From: Acidimicrobiia bacterium
Lineage (GTDB): Bacteria > Acidobacteriota > Vicinamibacteria > Vicinamibacterales > CAVVIG01
Direction of reading: 5' to 3'
Assembly: GCA_016871175.1 (NCBI GenBank)
Contig: VFZL01000033.1
Span: 1-47,508, forward strand
DNA: 47,508 bases
The notes beneath the pieces are model-generated. The model was not told the DNA's origin. It made no database searches and was given only the letters and a program-made list of their open reading frames with translations. Below are positions 25,951 through 34,158 of this stretch, in pieces. How positions within the stretch are numbered: position 1 is the stretch's first letter; each line of letters opens with the position of its first letter. Position numbers and translations under genes: made by a program.

Positions 25951-27375
25951 GTGCTCCTGACCGAGTCGACGTTCCTCTTTCTCTTTCTCCCCGCGTTCAT
26001 CGTCCTGCATGTGGCCGTCACCGGCGCGGCCACGCCCGATTGGATGCGGGGCATGGTCCCGCTCAAGGCGCTCAACGTCTTCCTGCTGCTCGGGAGTGTG
26101 GTGTACTTCGCCCTGCTGAGTCCGCCGCTGGCCGGTCTGCTCGTGGTCGCGGCGGTATTCACCTACGGCGTCAGCCTTCGAGTGGCCCGAGCCGGCGCTG
26201 GCCGTGCCATTTGGTTGGCGTGCGGCCTCTTGGGGCTGTCCAGCCTCTTCGTGGGAGTGCGCTGGCTGAACGCGACCGCGCAGAACGCGGGCGTGCTGGC
26301 GTTGCCATTGAGCGGGACACCGGGCACGCGCGGCATCGTCGCGATCGTCGTGTCGTTCTTCGTGCTGAGCGCCAGCGCGCACGTGCTCGATGCCTATCGA
26401 ACCCGGTCGGTCGAACAGGATCCGGTGAGGGCGCTCTTGTCGGTGCTCCTGTTTCCCTTTCTCCTGGCAGGACCGATCGTCAAGCGATCGGAGATGCACG
26501 ATCAGTTGGCCCGGCGCGTGGTCAGCGTGGCGAACTTCGCGTATGGCATGCGGCGCTTCCTGATCGGGCTCTACAAGAAGGTGGCGATCGCCGACATTCT
26601 CGGTCAGGTGGCCGACACGATCTTCGCGCTCCCCCCGCAACAGGTGGCTGCAGCGCGGGCCTGGCTGGGCGTCGTGTGCTTTGGGCTGCAGCTCTATTTT
26701 GCGGTATCGGCTTACTCCGACATGGCGCTCGGCCTCGGGCGGATGTTCGGCTTCCGGCTGTCAGAGAACTTCAAGTGGCCTTACGTGACACGGTCGCTCC
26801 ACGAGTTTTGGGGGAGCTGGTTCATGACGCTGGGGCAGTGGCTTCGAGACTACTTGCGACTGCCACTGGGCGGCGGGCCTATCCTGCTGACGCTCTGCGC
26901 ATTTCCGGTAGCGGGCGCCTGGTACGGGGCGCGGTGGCCGATGTTGGTCTGGGCGCTGTATCACGCGGCATTCATACTGTTGGAACGTGCGGGGTTGGCT
27001 CGCTTGCTCCGTCGGCTGCCAGATCCGTTGCCCTACGTGTATGTGGCGGTCGTCGTGCTCGTCGGCTGGCCGCTGTTTCGGTCGGACACCATCCCGGCGG
27101 CGCTCCAGTACCTCTGGTCGATGGCGGGTCGCAATGTGCCGGTCGCCTCTGCGTACTATCTCAATCGGTTCCTGACGACCGAGGTCTGGATCGCGCTCAT
27201 CTGCGGGCTGGTGGGTGCGGCGCCACTGGTTCGGGCCATCGGCAGGTGGCGGGTGGCCATTGACGGCGGCACGACCGCCCTTGCCGTGATGACATTTGCT
27301 GTTCTTGTCTACATCTGGCGGATGGGGGTCCGGTTGGTGACCACGCCGCTGAAGCCTCATCAGCCGTCTGCGTGA
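25951..27375 (+). CDS. MBOAT family O-acyltransferase (AlgI-like)
   Basis: A 474-residue polytopic membrane protein read from the GTG at 25951, since the open frame before it runs through the tRNA. It begins FLFLFLPAFIVLHV like AlgI/DltB-type acyltransferases, which move acyl groups across the membrane onto surface glycans. Conserved blocks: AGPIVKRSEM, GLYKKVAIAD, YFAVSAYSDMALGLGRMFGF, ENFKWPY, and WLRDYLRLPLGGG. The second conserved His is present in LYHAAF. In the block that normally reads FWRRWHISL, this protein has FWGSWFMTL, so the first conserved His is Phe. No partner O-acetyltransferase (AlgX/AlgJ type) gene is adjacent. Activity is therefore uncertain even though the gene is full-length. 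Confidence 0.85.
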   Translation: MLLTESTFLFLFLPAFIVLHVAVTGAATPDWMRGMVPLKALNVFLLLGSVVYFALLSPPLAGLLVVAAVFTYGVSLRVARAGAGRAIWLACGLLGLSSLFVGVRWLNATAQNAGVLALPLSGTPGTRGIVAIVVSFFVLSASAHVLDAYRTRSVEQDPVRALLSVLLFPFLLAGPIVKRSEMHDQLARRVVSVANFAYGMRRFLIGLYKKVAIADILGQVADTIFALPPQQVAAARAWLGVVCFGLQLYFAVSAYSDMALGLGRMFGFRLSENFKWPYVTRSLHEFWGSWFMTLGQWLRDYLRLPLGGGPILLTLCAFPVAGAWYGARWPMLVWALYHAAFILLERAGLARLLRRLPDPLPYVYVAVVVLVGWPLFRSDTIPAALQYLWSMAGRNVPVASAYYLNRFLTTEVWIALICGLVGAAPLVRAIGRWRVAIDGGTTALAVMTFAVLVYIWRMGVRLVTTPLKPHQPSA

Positions 27376-27598
27376 CGGTATCCCGACAAGCTCTTCAGTT
27401 CAGGCTCCAGCATTTCTGGCGACACTCCGCGCGCGGCCGCCGGCCCGGGACTGTCTGCAAACCTCACCCTCAGAAGGGAGTTAACGCACGGTGGGCATCA
27501 AGAAGTCCGCGGAGTGGGGCCCAAAGGGGGGGATAGCGACTCTGCCGGCCCGTTCTGCGAAAAAGGCCGAAAAGCCCCGTATTTCCGGGCGTTTCTCG

Positions 27599-27627
27599 TT
27601 GTGTCGGCCACGGGGGTGCGCTATACT
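27599..27627 (+). promoter_or_regulatory. Candidate sigma70-type promoter of carD
   Basis: TTGTGT at 27599-27604 and TATACT at 27622-27627 are separated by 17 bases. The -10 matches five of six consensus positions. Transcription would begin near 27634, giving a ~50-base leader with AGGGGG six bases before the carD GTG. The gap 27376-27685 between the MBOAT gene and carD holds no other feature that I can support. Confidence 0.45.
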
Positions 27628-27685
27628 CAAGGAACTGCTGGCGGGACATCAGGCCTACCCAAGCGCGCTTCCAACAGGGGGAATC

Positions 27686-28300
27686 GTGACATTTCAAGTC
27701 GGCGATAAGGTTATCTACCCGAATCACGGTCTGGGCATCGTGACGCGCATCGAAGACAAGACCATCCTCGGCACTACTTGTGGTTTCTATCACCTCCGGA
27801 TCGTGGCCAACGAGACGACCGTGCTCGTGCCGGTGAGCAATGTCGATGGCGTCGGGCTTCGCCGAGCGATTTCTGACGACGAGGTGGATGGGCTCTTCGG
27901 ATTGCTCGGGGACGGCAAGATCGACAATCACCAGAACTGGAAAGGGCGGTTCAAGGACAACTCCGACAAGATGCGCAGCGGATCGATTTATGACGTTGCC
28001 GACGTGCTGAAGAGCCTGACGTTCCTCGCCAAGTCCAAGAGCCTGTCGTTCCGGGAGAAGCGGATGCTGGATCGCGCGAAGTTCCTCATCATCTCGGAGG
28101 TCTCCGAAGTGATGCGTGAAGCGGCACCGGCCGTCGAAGCACGCGTGGATCGGGCACTCGAACATTGCTTTACGACCAAGAGTCGGGCGGCAACGACCGT
28201 GGCTGCCGGGTCGTTACCCCGCAAGGTCGCCGCCAAGGCGGCGCCCGCACCGCGAGCCGCTGCGCCGGCTGTGACAACTCGTCGGGCCGCTCGAGTGTAG
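27686..28300 (+). CDS. carD: CarD/CdnL family RNA polymerase-binding transcription regulator
   Basis: A 204-residue protein from GTG 27686, chosen because the conserved domain begins at once (VTFQVGDKVIYPNHGLGIV) and AGGGGG stands in the right place. An upstream in-frame GTG at 27491 would add unconserved sequence. Residues ~1-60 are the Tudor-like RNA polymerase-interacting domain shared with the transcription-repair coupling factor. Residues ~65-155 are the helical DNA-contacting domain (DVADVLKSLTFLAKSKSLSF, LDRAKFLIISEVSEV). The last ~50 residues are an Ala/Arg/Pro-rich basic tail that could bind DNA. CarD stabilises open promoter complexes, notably at rRNA promoters. Confidence 0.93.
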   Translation: MTFQVGDKVIYPNHGLGIVTRIEDKTILGTTCGFYHLRIVANETTVLVPVSNVDGVGLRRAISDDEVDGLFGLLGDGKIDNHQNWKGRFKDNSDKMRSGSIYDVADVLKSLTFLAKSKSLSFREKRMLDRAKFLIISEVSEVMREAAPAVEARVDRALEHCFTTKSRAATTVAAGSLPRKVAAKAAPAPRAAAPAVTTRRAARV

Positions 28301-28322
28301 GGCAAGAGGTGGACTAGCGGAG

Positions 28323-28358
28323 AGCCCCGGCGTCGCGAGTGCGGCGCAGGGGCTTTCG
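28323..28358 (+). terminator. Possible terminator hairpin after carD
   Basis: AGCCCC (28323-28328) can pair with GGGGCT (28349-28354), with further G-C pairing inside, and a short TTTC follows. The T-tract is short, so termination is only suggested. It sits 23 bases after the carD stop and before plsC. Confidence 0.3.
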
Positions 28359-28446
28359 TCTGTACGGAGCCTCGGTTTTGAGGATTGAAGATTTCGCGGC
28401 GGCGGCCGCTTCGCTCGTCGAGCCTCGGCGGGCAAGCTAGCGTAGG

Positions 28447-29232
28447 ATGTTCTCCGGTCCGGTGCTCATTCCAGCGATCCGCTCACTCGCGACGTACGTG
28501 CTCGTTTCCCTCTACGTCCTCGTCGTCGGTCCCATCGGCATGTTGCTCGCCCTGCTCTTCCGATGGAAGGGTCTACTGTACTTACTCGGGCATTTGGGCG
28601 TGCGCCTGGGCGTCGCCTTGAGCGGCGTTCGCTTCACGGTCCACGGTCAGGCGCGGGTTCCAAAGGACCGCGCGGTGGTCTTCTGCTCGAATCACCAGAG
28701 TAATATCGACCCGCCTGTCCTATTCGAGGCACTCCATCCTCGCGTCCACATTCTGTACAAGCACGAGCTCAACTCGCTCCCAATCCTGGCAAGCGCGTTT
28801 CGATTGGGAGGCTTTATCTCGGTCGATCGGCGCAATAGGGACGCAGCGATGCGCTCGATCGAGGCGGGCGCGCGTTCGATACAGGCCGGCAATTCCTTTC
28901 TGATCTTTCCAGAGGGTACGCGGAGCCGAACCGATGCACTGCTGCCCTTCAAGAAGGGCGGCTTCATCATGGCGATCAAGGCGCAAGCGCCCGTGGTGCC
29001 GATAGCGATCCGCGGCGGACACGCCGCGATGCGGCGGGGAAGCTGGCTCATCGCGCCCGCTCAGATTTCGGTGCGGGTGGGTACGCCGATCGAAACGACG
29101 GGGCTGACGCTCGACGACCGGGATGCGCTCATCGCCCAGGTCCGCGCGAGCATTGAATCGTTGATCGGCATCGACGTCGCGGGCGCTCGCGGAGCACTGG
29201 CCGATGCCGCCGAGACGGCTCAAGCGCTCTAG
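28447..29232 (+). CDS. plsC: 1-acyl-sn-glycerol-3-phosphate acyltransferase
   Basis: A 261-residue inner-membrane acyltransferase that makes phosphatidic acid from lysophosphatidic acid. N-terminal hydrophobic helices (~10-60) precede the catalytic domain. The four usual blocks are visible: the His-Asp pair in NHQSNID at 82-88, KHELNSLPILASAFRLGGFI near 105-124, FPEGTRS at 154-160, and APVVPIAIRGG near 175-185. Length is normal. It follows carD at 146 bases and converges with the next gene, with 22 bases between stops. Confidence 0.93.
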   Translation: MFSGPVLIPAIRSLATYVLVSLYVLVVGPIGMLLALLFRWKGLLYLLGHLGVRLGVALSGVRFTVHGQARVPKDRAVVFCSNHQSNIDPPVLFEALHPRVHILYKHELNSLPILASAFRLGGFISVDRRNRDAAMRSIEAGARSIQAGNSFLIFPEGTRSRTDALLPFKKGGFIMAIKAQAPVVPIAIRGGHAAMRRGSWLIAPAQISVRVGTPIETTGLTLDDRDALIAQVRASIESLIGIDVAGARGALADAAETAQAL

Positions 29233-29254
29233 GTGGTGATTGGATTCGGTCCGT

Positions 29255-30412
29255 CTATTGCCCGGTTTCGAAGGTGAGTGTCCAGGGCTTGAGGGGCTGC
29301 TGATCCGTGCCCAGGACGCCCTCGGAGAAGGTGACGCGTACCGTTCGGAACCGTTCCAACGGCTTGGCGAACTTCACTTCGAGCACGCGGGCGGCGCCTC
29401 GATACTCGGTCGCGAAGTCGGTGATAGGGACCGGAACCGCGTTTCCAACAGGTGGGGGCGCGTATTCGACGCGTACCCGCCCCTTGAGCGACCCCGGAGC
29501 GATGTCGCGTGAGAACTGTATCCGGATCGGCCGAGCCGGCTCGACGTCGGTTTCCCCTTCGGTGGGAGTGCTGAAGATCACCTCTGGCGGTGGTGCGGCC
29601 GGCAGGCGAACTGGGACCTCCACGGGCTCGGAATCCGGCGCTTTTGCGAGCTTCAACGATCCCGCTTCGCCATCGAGCCACTGAAGACCGCGGCCCTGCT
29701 GCAAGATACCCGTCACCTCGAGCCAGCGGCCCGTATCGATCCGGGCATCGAGGGCGAGCTCGAAGTCCTTCCCGCGCGGCCGGAGATTGCTGACCCATAT
29801 GGCCGAGTCGGCAGAGCGCAGCACGAAGTCGTAGCGGCTGCGAGCAGGGGCGTCCGGCAGGTCGCCAAGGAGATTACGACCCGCGAACTGACCCACGATG
29901 GTGACCTTCTGATCGCGGTACCGGGCCGGGAAGAGCACCATGTTCCGAATCGACGGCGTGTTCGGCGTGGTCACTGGCGTCACCCCGCTGGCCACCACGG
30001 CCAGCACCTGTCCCGGTCGAGGCCAGGGGCCATCGGGTTCAACCTGGAACGTCGACCGAAGGTCCATGCTTGCCAGCCGCGGGTCGTCGGCGTTCATTCG
30101 GCCCAGATCCCACACCTCGCCGCGCACCTCGGCGAGGCCATCCGGGACATTGCCCTTGTAAATCACCTGGAGGCTGCCGGTCTCGTCCGCCACCTTCTTC
30201 AAGCCCTTGTCATCGGTGGAGAAGGTGCCGACAAGCAGCACGGGCCGGAGCTGATAGAACGCCGGATAGTTCAGGACGGATGCCAGATTCGTGGCGCGTC
30301 GGGTAGTGGATTGTGCGGCCAAGCCGCTCGCCAAGACGCAGAGGGCAACGACCGCGGCCAGCGAACGAACGCCTCGACACGTGCCGATCGCAGGGCGGTC
30401 AGGGGGAGCCAT
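29255..30412 (-). CDS. Exported protein with OB-like region and bacterial Ig-like (SbsA type) domain
   Basis: A 385-residue protein from the ATG at 30412. Residues ~1-33 form a signal peptide (hydrophobic LAAVVALCVLASGLAAQ). The central part contains beta-rich segments that look like OB-fold strands (RDQKVTIVGQFAGRNLL, GRWLEVTGILQQGRGLQWL). The C-terminal ~110 residues match the SbsA/Big_5 Ig-like domain: PPEVIFSTPTEGETDV, RPIRIQFSRDI, VTFSEGVLG and a closing WTLTFETGQ. I know of no defined function. It is likely periplasmic or surface-associated. It is divergent from rex with a 170-base intergenic region. Confidence 0.78.
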   Translation of the reverse strand: MAPPDRPAIGTCRGVRSLAAVVALCVLASGLAAQSTTRRATNLASVLNYPAFYQLRPVLLVGTFSTDDKGLKKVADETGSLQVIYKGNVPDGLAEVRGEVWDLGRMNADDPRLASMDLRSTFQVEPDGPWPRPGQVLAVVASGVTPVTTPNTPSIRNMVLFPARYRDQKVTIVGQFAGRNLLGDLPDAPARSRYDFVLRSADSAIWVSNLRPRGKDFELALDARIDTGRWLEVTGILQQGRGLQWLDGEAGSLKLAKAPDSEPVEVPVRLPAAPPPEVIFSTPTEGETDVEPARPIRIQFSRDIAPGSLKGRVRVEYAPPPVGNAVPVPITDFATEYRGAARVLEVKFAKPLERFRTVRVTFSEGVLGTDQQPLKPWTLTFETGQ

Positions 30413-30564
30413 GGCGGATTCTCGCGGGACCGGACCCAACCATCGACAGGTCCGCCTTGCCCCTTCATTTTTATCACAGCCATTCTAACCAGGGCTCCCT
30501 GACGAGTCACGCGTGCGGCGCGCCACCCGTCATCGGTTTTCCCGCTTGGACGGGCTGATTTTGT

Positions 30565-30587
30565 TACAATTTTTCCACGCTTGTGAA
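30565..30587 (+). promoter_or_regulatory. Candidate -10 element of rex and a Rex-like half-site
   Basis: TACAAT at 30565-30570 is a good -10, although no convincing -35 stands 16-18 bases upstream. TTGTGAA at 30581-30587 overlaps the GTG start and equals one arm of the Rex operator TTGTGAA-N-TTCACAA; the second arm is not seen. Autoregulation is therefore only a possibility. Confidence 0.3.
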
Positions 30588-31272
30588 AGCCGCGAATAAA
30601 GGTCCGCGTTCAGTTGCCCGCCCCCGGCAGACTCCTGAGCAGGTTTCGGAACTGACGACGAATCGGCTGTCGGTGTACCTCCGGTGCCTCAATGAACTGG
30701 AGGACCACGGCGTTCGGACCGTGTCCTCTCAGGCGCTGGCCGAGCAGTTCCACTTGAATGCCGCGCAGATTCGCAAAGACCTCGCGTATTTCGGCGAGTT
30801 CGGTGTGCGCGGCGTGGGCTACTACGTTCGCGATCTGCGTCGGCATCTGCGCCAGATCCTCGGCCTGGACCAGAAGCTTCGCGTGGCTATCATGGGGGCC
30901 GGCAACCTTGGACTGGCGCTTGCTGATTACCCCGGATTTCGACAAGAAGGCTTCGATATCATCGCGCTCTTCGACAACGAGCCGAACAAAATCGGCCTGC
31001 ACTCGCGCAGCGGTGTGCCCATCTGCGATATCGCCGAGCTGAAAAGGCGCGCGAGACGTGACGGCATCAGCATCGCCGTCTTGGCCGTGCCCGCGCAGGC
31101 GGCCCAGCGCGTCGCGGACCTGGTCGTGGCGTCCGGTGTCAAGGCGATTCTGAACTTTTCGCCCGGCGCATTGCAGGTGCCAACTGATGTCAAGGTAAAG
31201 GGCGTGGATCTCACGGTATCGTTAGAGAGTCTCTCGTTCTACCTAGCTCGGGGCGAAAGCGGTGACACGTAA
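30583..31272 (+). CDS. rex: Redox-sensing transcriptional repressor Rex
   Basis: A 229-residue protein from GTG 30583. Residues ~25-85 are the winged-helix DNA-binding domain ([40 protein letters not shown]). Residues ~95-220 are the Rossmann domain with the NAD(H) loop [10 protein letters not shown] (GAGNLG at 105-110), acidic LFDNEP near 129-134, and the C-terminal [10 protein letters not shown] helix that swaps between subunits. Rex represses genes for respiration and fermentation until the NADH/NAD+ ratio rises. It overlaps moaC by 11 bases. The N-terminal extension of ~24 basic residues is longer than in Firmicutes Rex. Confidence 0.95.
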   Translation: MKAANKGPRSVARPRQTPEQVSELTTNRLSVYLRCLNELEDHGVRTVSSQALAEQFHLNAAQIRKDLAYFGEFGVRGVGYYVRDLRRHLRQILGLDQKLRVAIMGAGNLGLALADYPGFRQEGFDIIALFDNEPNKIGLHSRSGVPICDIAELKRRARRDGISIAVLAVPAQAAQRVADLVVASGVKAILNFSPGALQVPTDVKVKGVDLTVSLESLSFYLARGESGDT

Positions 31273-31753
31273 GCGAACCACTCCTGCGCGTCGGCTCTCC
31301 CATATCGACTCGCGTGGGCGGATCACGATGGTCGATGTCGGTGAAAAGCCGACGACCGCCCGTGAGGCGATCGCCCGAGGACGAATCACCCTGTCCAAGC
31401 TCGCGCTGGCGCAGGTGCGCAGTGGCGCGGTCAAGAAGGGGGACCCGCTACAGGCGGCCCGGCTGGCAGGCATCATGGGCGCCAAACAGACCTCTCTGCT
31501 CATCCCGCTCTGCCATCCGTTGAACCTTTCTGGGATTGATGTGGAATTGATGCCGACTCCACGTGGTTACGACATCGAAGCCCGCGTTCGGACCACGGCG
31601 CAGACGGGTGTCGAGATGGAGGCGCTGACGGCCGTTGCTGTAGCGGCGCTGACCGTCTATGACATGGTCAAGGCGGTGGACAAACGCATGACCATCGGGC
31701 CGATCCGCCTCATGAAGAAGACGGGCGGCAAGAGCGGCACGTTCGTTCGATAG
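31262..31753 (+). CDS. moaC: Cyclic pyranopterin monophosphate synthase MoaC
   Basis: A 163-residue enzyme that turns the MoaA product into cyclic pyranopterin monophosphate in molybdenum cofactor synthesis. The family blocks are all present: MVDVGEKP near 23-30, [13 protein letters not shown] near 79-91 with the conserved Cys-His, [20 protein letters not shown] near 115-134, and [20 protein letters not shown] near 137-156 with the catalytic Lys and Asp. Normal length. The GTG start lies inside the end of rex, so translation is coupled; moaA is not nearby. Confidence 0.95.
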   Translation: MTRKRTTPARRLSHIDSRGRITMVDVGEKPTTAREAIARGRITLSKLALAQVRSGAVKKGDPLQAARLAGIMGAKQTSLLIPLCHPLNLSGIDVELMPTPRGYDIEARVRTTAQTGVEMEALTAVAVAALTVYDMVKAVDKRMTIGPIRLMKKTGGKSGTFVR

Positions 31754-31785
31754 CGTCATGGGTGGCGGCGAGTCACCGTGGTCGA

Positions 31786-31794
31786 TGGCATAAT
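31786..31794 (+). promoter_or_regulatory. Candidate extended -10 promoter for the glutaminyl cyclase gene
   Basis: TGGCATAAT fits the extended -10 pattern TGnTATAAT with one mismatch. Transcription would start about 31801-31803, one to three bases before the ATG at 31804, giving an almost leaderless message. No Shine-Dalgarno is visible in the remaining bases. Confidence 0.4.
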
Positions 31795-31803
31795 GAGGCC
31801 ACC

Positions 31804-32604
31804 ATGCGTCGGAGCGCCTGGCTCGTGATCGTCACCATGCTGCCGTTGGCCCTGGCCCACCGATCGGGTTCGATTCACGCCCAGGTCCCGTTGGCCGCCA
31901 ACGCCACGCTCCCCCTGTACGCCTACACGATCGTCAAGACCTATCCCCACGATCCGAGCGCGTACACGCAAGGACTGCAGTACGTCGGCGGCATCGTCTA
32001 CGAAGGCACAGGCCTCAATGGCCAGTCCTCCATTCGGAAGGTGAAGCTGGAGACCGGCGAGGTGCTCGAGCGGCGCGCCCTGGGCCAAGAGCACTTCGGC
32101 GAAGGCATCGCGCTCTTCAAGGGCACGCTGTACCAGCTGACGTGGAAGTCAGGTCTCGCGCTGACGTACGACGGCCGCACGTTCAAACCACAGCGGACCT
32201 TCTCGTACCGAGGCGAAGGGTGGGGGTTGACGCACGACGGCACGAATCTCATCATGAGCGATGGCACGGACGAGTTGCGCTACCTCGATCCGGTGACGTT
32301 CAAGGAACGGCGCCGCCTGAAGGTCCGGGCGGTCGGCAAGCCCGTGAAGGAGTTGAACGAGCTCGAGTTCGTGAAGGGAGAGATCTTCGCCAACGTGTGG
32401 CAGACCGACTACATCGCGCGCATCGATCCCAAGACGGGCGTGGTCACTGCGTGGATCGACCTGCGAGGCCTGCTGAGTCCCCGCGAGCGCGCGATTACCG
32501 ATGTCCTCAATGGGATCGCCTACGACGCCGCGGGCGACCGTCTCTTCGTGACCGGCAAGCTCTGGCCGAAGCTCTTTCACATCGCGCTTCGGCAAGCACG
32601 ATAG
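31804..32604 (+). CDS. Glutaminyl-peptide cyclotransferase (plant/bacterial type, Glu_cyclase_2)
   Basis: A 266-residue exported five-bladed beta-propeller that cyclises N-terminal Gln to pyroglutamate. The signal peptide covers ~1-27. Family landmarks: the opening strand YTIVKTYPHDPSAYTQGLQY near 40-59, YEGTGLNGQSSIRKV, EHFGEGIALF with the conserved Glu, LYQLTWKSG, EGWGLTHDG, MSDGTDELRYLD, ELEFVKGEIFANVW and LNGIAYD near the end. Length is normal. Exported proteins with N-terminal Gln are its probable substrates. It converges with lepB, seven bases apart. Confidence 0.93.
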   Translation: MRRSAWLVIVTMLPLALAHRSGSIHAQVPLAANATLPLYAYTIVKTYPHDPSAYTQGLQYVGGIVYEGTGLNGQSSIRKVKLETGEVLERRALGQEHFGEGIALFKGTLYQLTWKSGLALTYDGRTFKPQRTFSYRGEGWGLTHDGTNLIMSDGTDELRYLDPVTFKERRRLKVRAVGKPVKELNELEFVKGEIFANVWQTDYIARIDPKTGVVTAWIDLRGLLSPRERAITDVLNGIAYDAAGDRLFVTGKLWPKLFHIALRQAR

Positions 32605-32611
32605 GTGCGCC

Positions 32612-33301
32612 CTAAAACAGTCTCGCCGCCGGCACGGGCCACCAGCGGACCTGCACTTTCCCGATGATGTACTTCTTGGGCACCATGCCCCAGTGGCGGC
32701 TATCGGAGCTGTTGTTCCGGTGGTCTCCCATCACGAAGTAGTAGCCGTCCGGAATGAGCTGAGGACCCCAGTCGTCGTGGCTGCGATAGTCATCGGGGAC
32801 GTAGTCATCATGGAGCGGCACGTCGTTGACGTACACGCGGCCGTCGACAATCCGCACGGTGTCGCTTTCTTCAGCGATGACGCGCTTGACGAATGATTTG
32901 TCGGGGTCGAGCGGGTAGTACAACATGACGATGTCGCCGCGTCGGGGAGCGCCAAGGCGGTACACCAGCTTGTTGACGATCAGCCGATCCTGATCTTCGA
33001 GAGTCGGAGCCATGCTCCGTCCCTCGACACGGGCCACCTGGAAGCCGAACGTCACGATCAGGACGGCATAGACCGCGGCGGACGCCAACGTCTTCATCCA
33101 CGCGACCGCCTCCTCGCGAACTTGCGCCAGGTCGATTCGCGCGCGTTCCCGCGCGGGAGGGCCTGCCAGTTCGCTCACGAGCGCTGGCGGCGCGGTGATC
33201 GCCTCGGATTTCATGACCGCCGGCGCGCGCCTCTCGAAGTACGCGAGGGCCGCTGGCGACTCTGGACTCGTGGTGACGTCCGTCCTCGCAGAGGCGGGCA
33301 T
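32612..33301 (-). CDS. lepB: Signal peptidase I
   Basis: A 229-residue membrane serine/lysine protease that cuts signal peptides from Sec and Tat exported proteins. Counting from the ATG at 33301: one transmembrane helix at ~70-90 (TLASAAVYAVLIVTFGFQVA), the nucleophile Ser96 in GRSMAPTL, the general base Lys139 in FVKRVI, box D within RRGDIVMLYYP, and GDHRNNSSDSR near 192-202. The start is uncertain: no Shine-Dalgarno is obvious, 33214 is an alternative, and the open frame continues to 33451 into the upstream response regulator. A ~65-residue cytoplasmic leader before the helix is longer than usual. Confidence 0.92.
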   Translation of the reverse strand: MPASARTDVTTSPESPAALAYFERRAPAVMKSEAITAPPALVSELAGPPARERARIDLAQVREEAVAWMKTLASAAVYAVLIVTFGFQVARVEGRSMAPTLEDQDRLIVNKLVYRLGAPRRGDIVMLYYPLDPDKSFVKRVIAEESDTVRIVDGRVYVNDVPLHDDYVPDDYRSHDDWGPQLIPDGYYFVMGDHRNNSSDSRHWGMVPKKYIIGKVQVRWWPVPAARLF

Positions 33302-33345
33302 GCGCCAGATGCCGACCGGAGCGTCGGGCCGCGCTGGCTCACCCG

Positions 33346-34158
33346 CTACAGCTTCAAGTAGTCGCGGAGCCGCTTCGTCTGCGCGCGGCTGACGGGTATC
33401 TCCGTCGCCTTCTCGTCTTTCATTCTCAGGATGTAGTTCCGACTGAACCAAGGCACGATCTCCTTGATCTTGTTGATATTGACGAGGTGTGACCGGTGGA
33501 CGCGCCAGAAGACCGCCGGGTCCAGGCGTGCGTGCAGCTCATCGAGCGATCGATAGTTCGAAGTGCCAGCGAGCCCGTCCGTGACGACGGTAATGGACTC
33601 GTCGGCCATCGACGCGCACACGATCTCGTCGGCTTGAACCAGCATGAACCGTTCGCCGAGCTTCACCGCGAGCCGTTCGCGGCGGCTCCGGCGATCGGCC
33701 ACGAGCTGCACAATCCGTTCAAGCTGGTTGGGATCGATCCCGCCGAGGGCCGGTCCCTCGATGGGATCTCGCTCGGGTCGGGCCGACGCGAGGCGCTTCC
33801 GCGCCCGACCCAGCGCGATCTCGAGGCGCGCAGGGTCGACCGGCTTCAGCAGGTAGTCGACCGCGTTGACCTGGAAGGCCTCGATCGCGTGCCGGTCGAA
33901 GGCCGTCACGAAGACGATTTCGGCCGGCGGACCGTCGTCCATCAATTGCCGCGCCACCTCGAACCCGGTCAACCCCGGCATCTGCACGTCCAAGAACACG
34001 AGCTCCGGCTGCAGCCGTTGAATGGTCTCAAGAGCCTGCAGGCCATTGTCGGCTTGACCGACCAGCGCCACGCCGCCGATCTGGCCGAGCAGGTAGGCCA
34101 TCTCGTCGCGCGCGAGCTGTTCATCATCGACGAGCACGGCACGGAGGTCGGCGCTCAC
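33346..34158 (-). CDS. LytTR family response regulator
   Basis: A 270-residue regulator. Residues ~1-120 are a receiver domain: acidic pocket VLVDDEQ at 8-14, phospho-acceptor Asp57 in FLDVQMPG, Thr/Lys switch (VFVTAFD, Lys105 in LLKPVD). Residues ~160-268 are a LytTR DNA-binding domain: RLAVKLGERFMLVQADEIV, NYRSLDELHARLDPAVFWRV, HRSHLVNINKIKEI, LKDEKATEIPVSR-type ending, and RLRDYLKL. Such proteins bind direct-repeat sites and often control cell-surface or transport genes. Its GTG start overlaps the stop of the sensor kinase (GTGA), so the pair is made together. The targets are unknown. Confidence 0.93.
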   Translation of the reverse strand: MSADLRAVLVDDEQLARDEMAYLLGQIGGVALVGQADNGLQALETIQRLQPELVFLDVQMPGLTGFEVARQLMDDGPPAEIVFVTAFDRHAIEAFQVNAVDYLLKPVDPARLEIALGRARKRLASARPERDPIEGPALGGIDPNQLERIVQLVADRRSRRERLAVKLGERFMLVQADEIVCASMADESITVVTDGLAGTSNYRSLDELHARLDPAVFWRVHRSHLVNINKIKEIVPWFSRNYILRMKDEKATEIPVSRAQTKRLRDYLKL

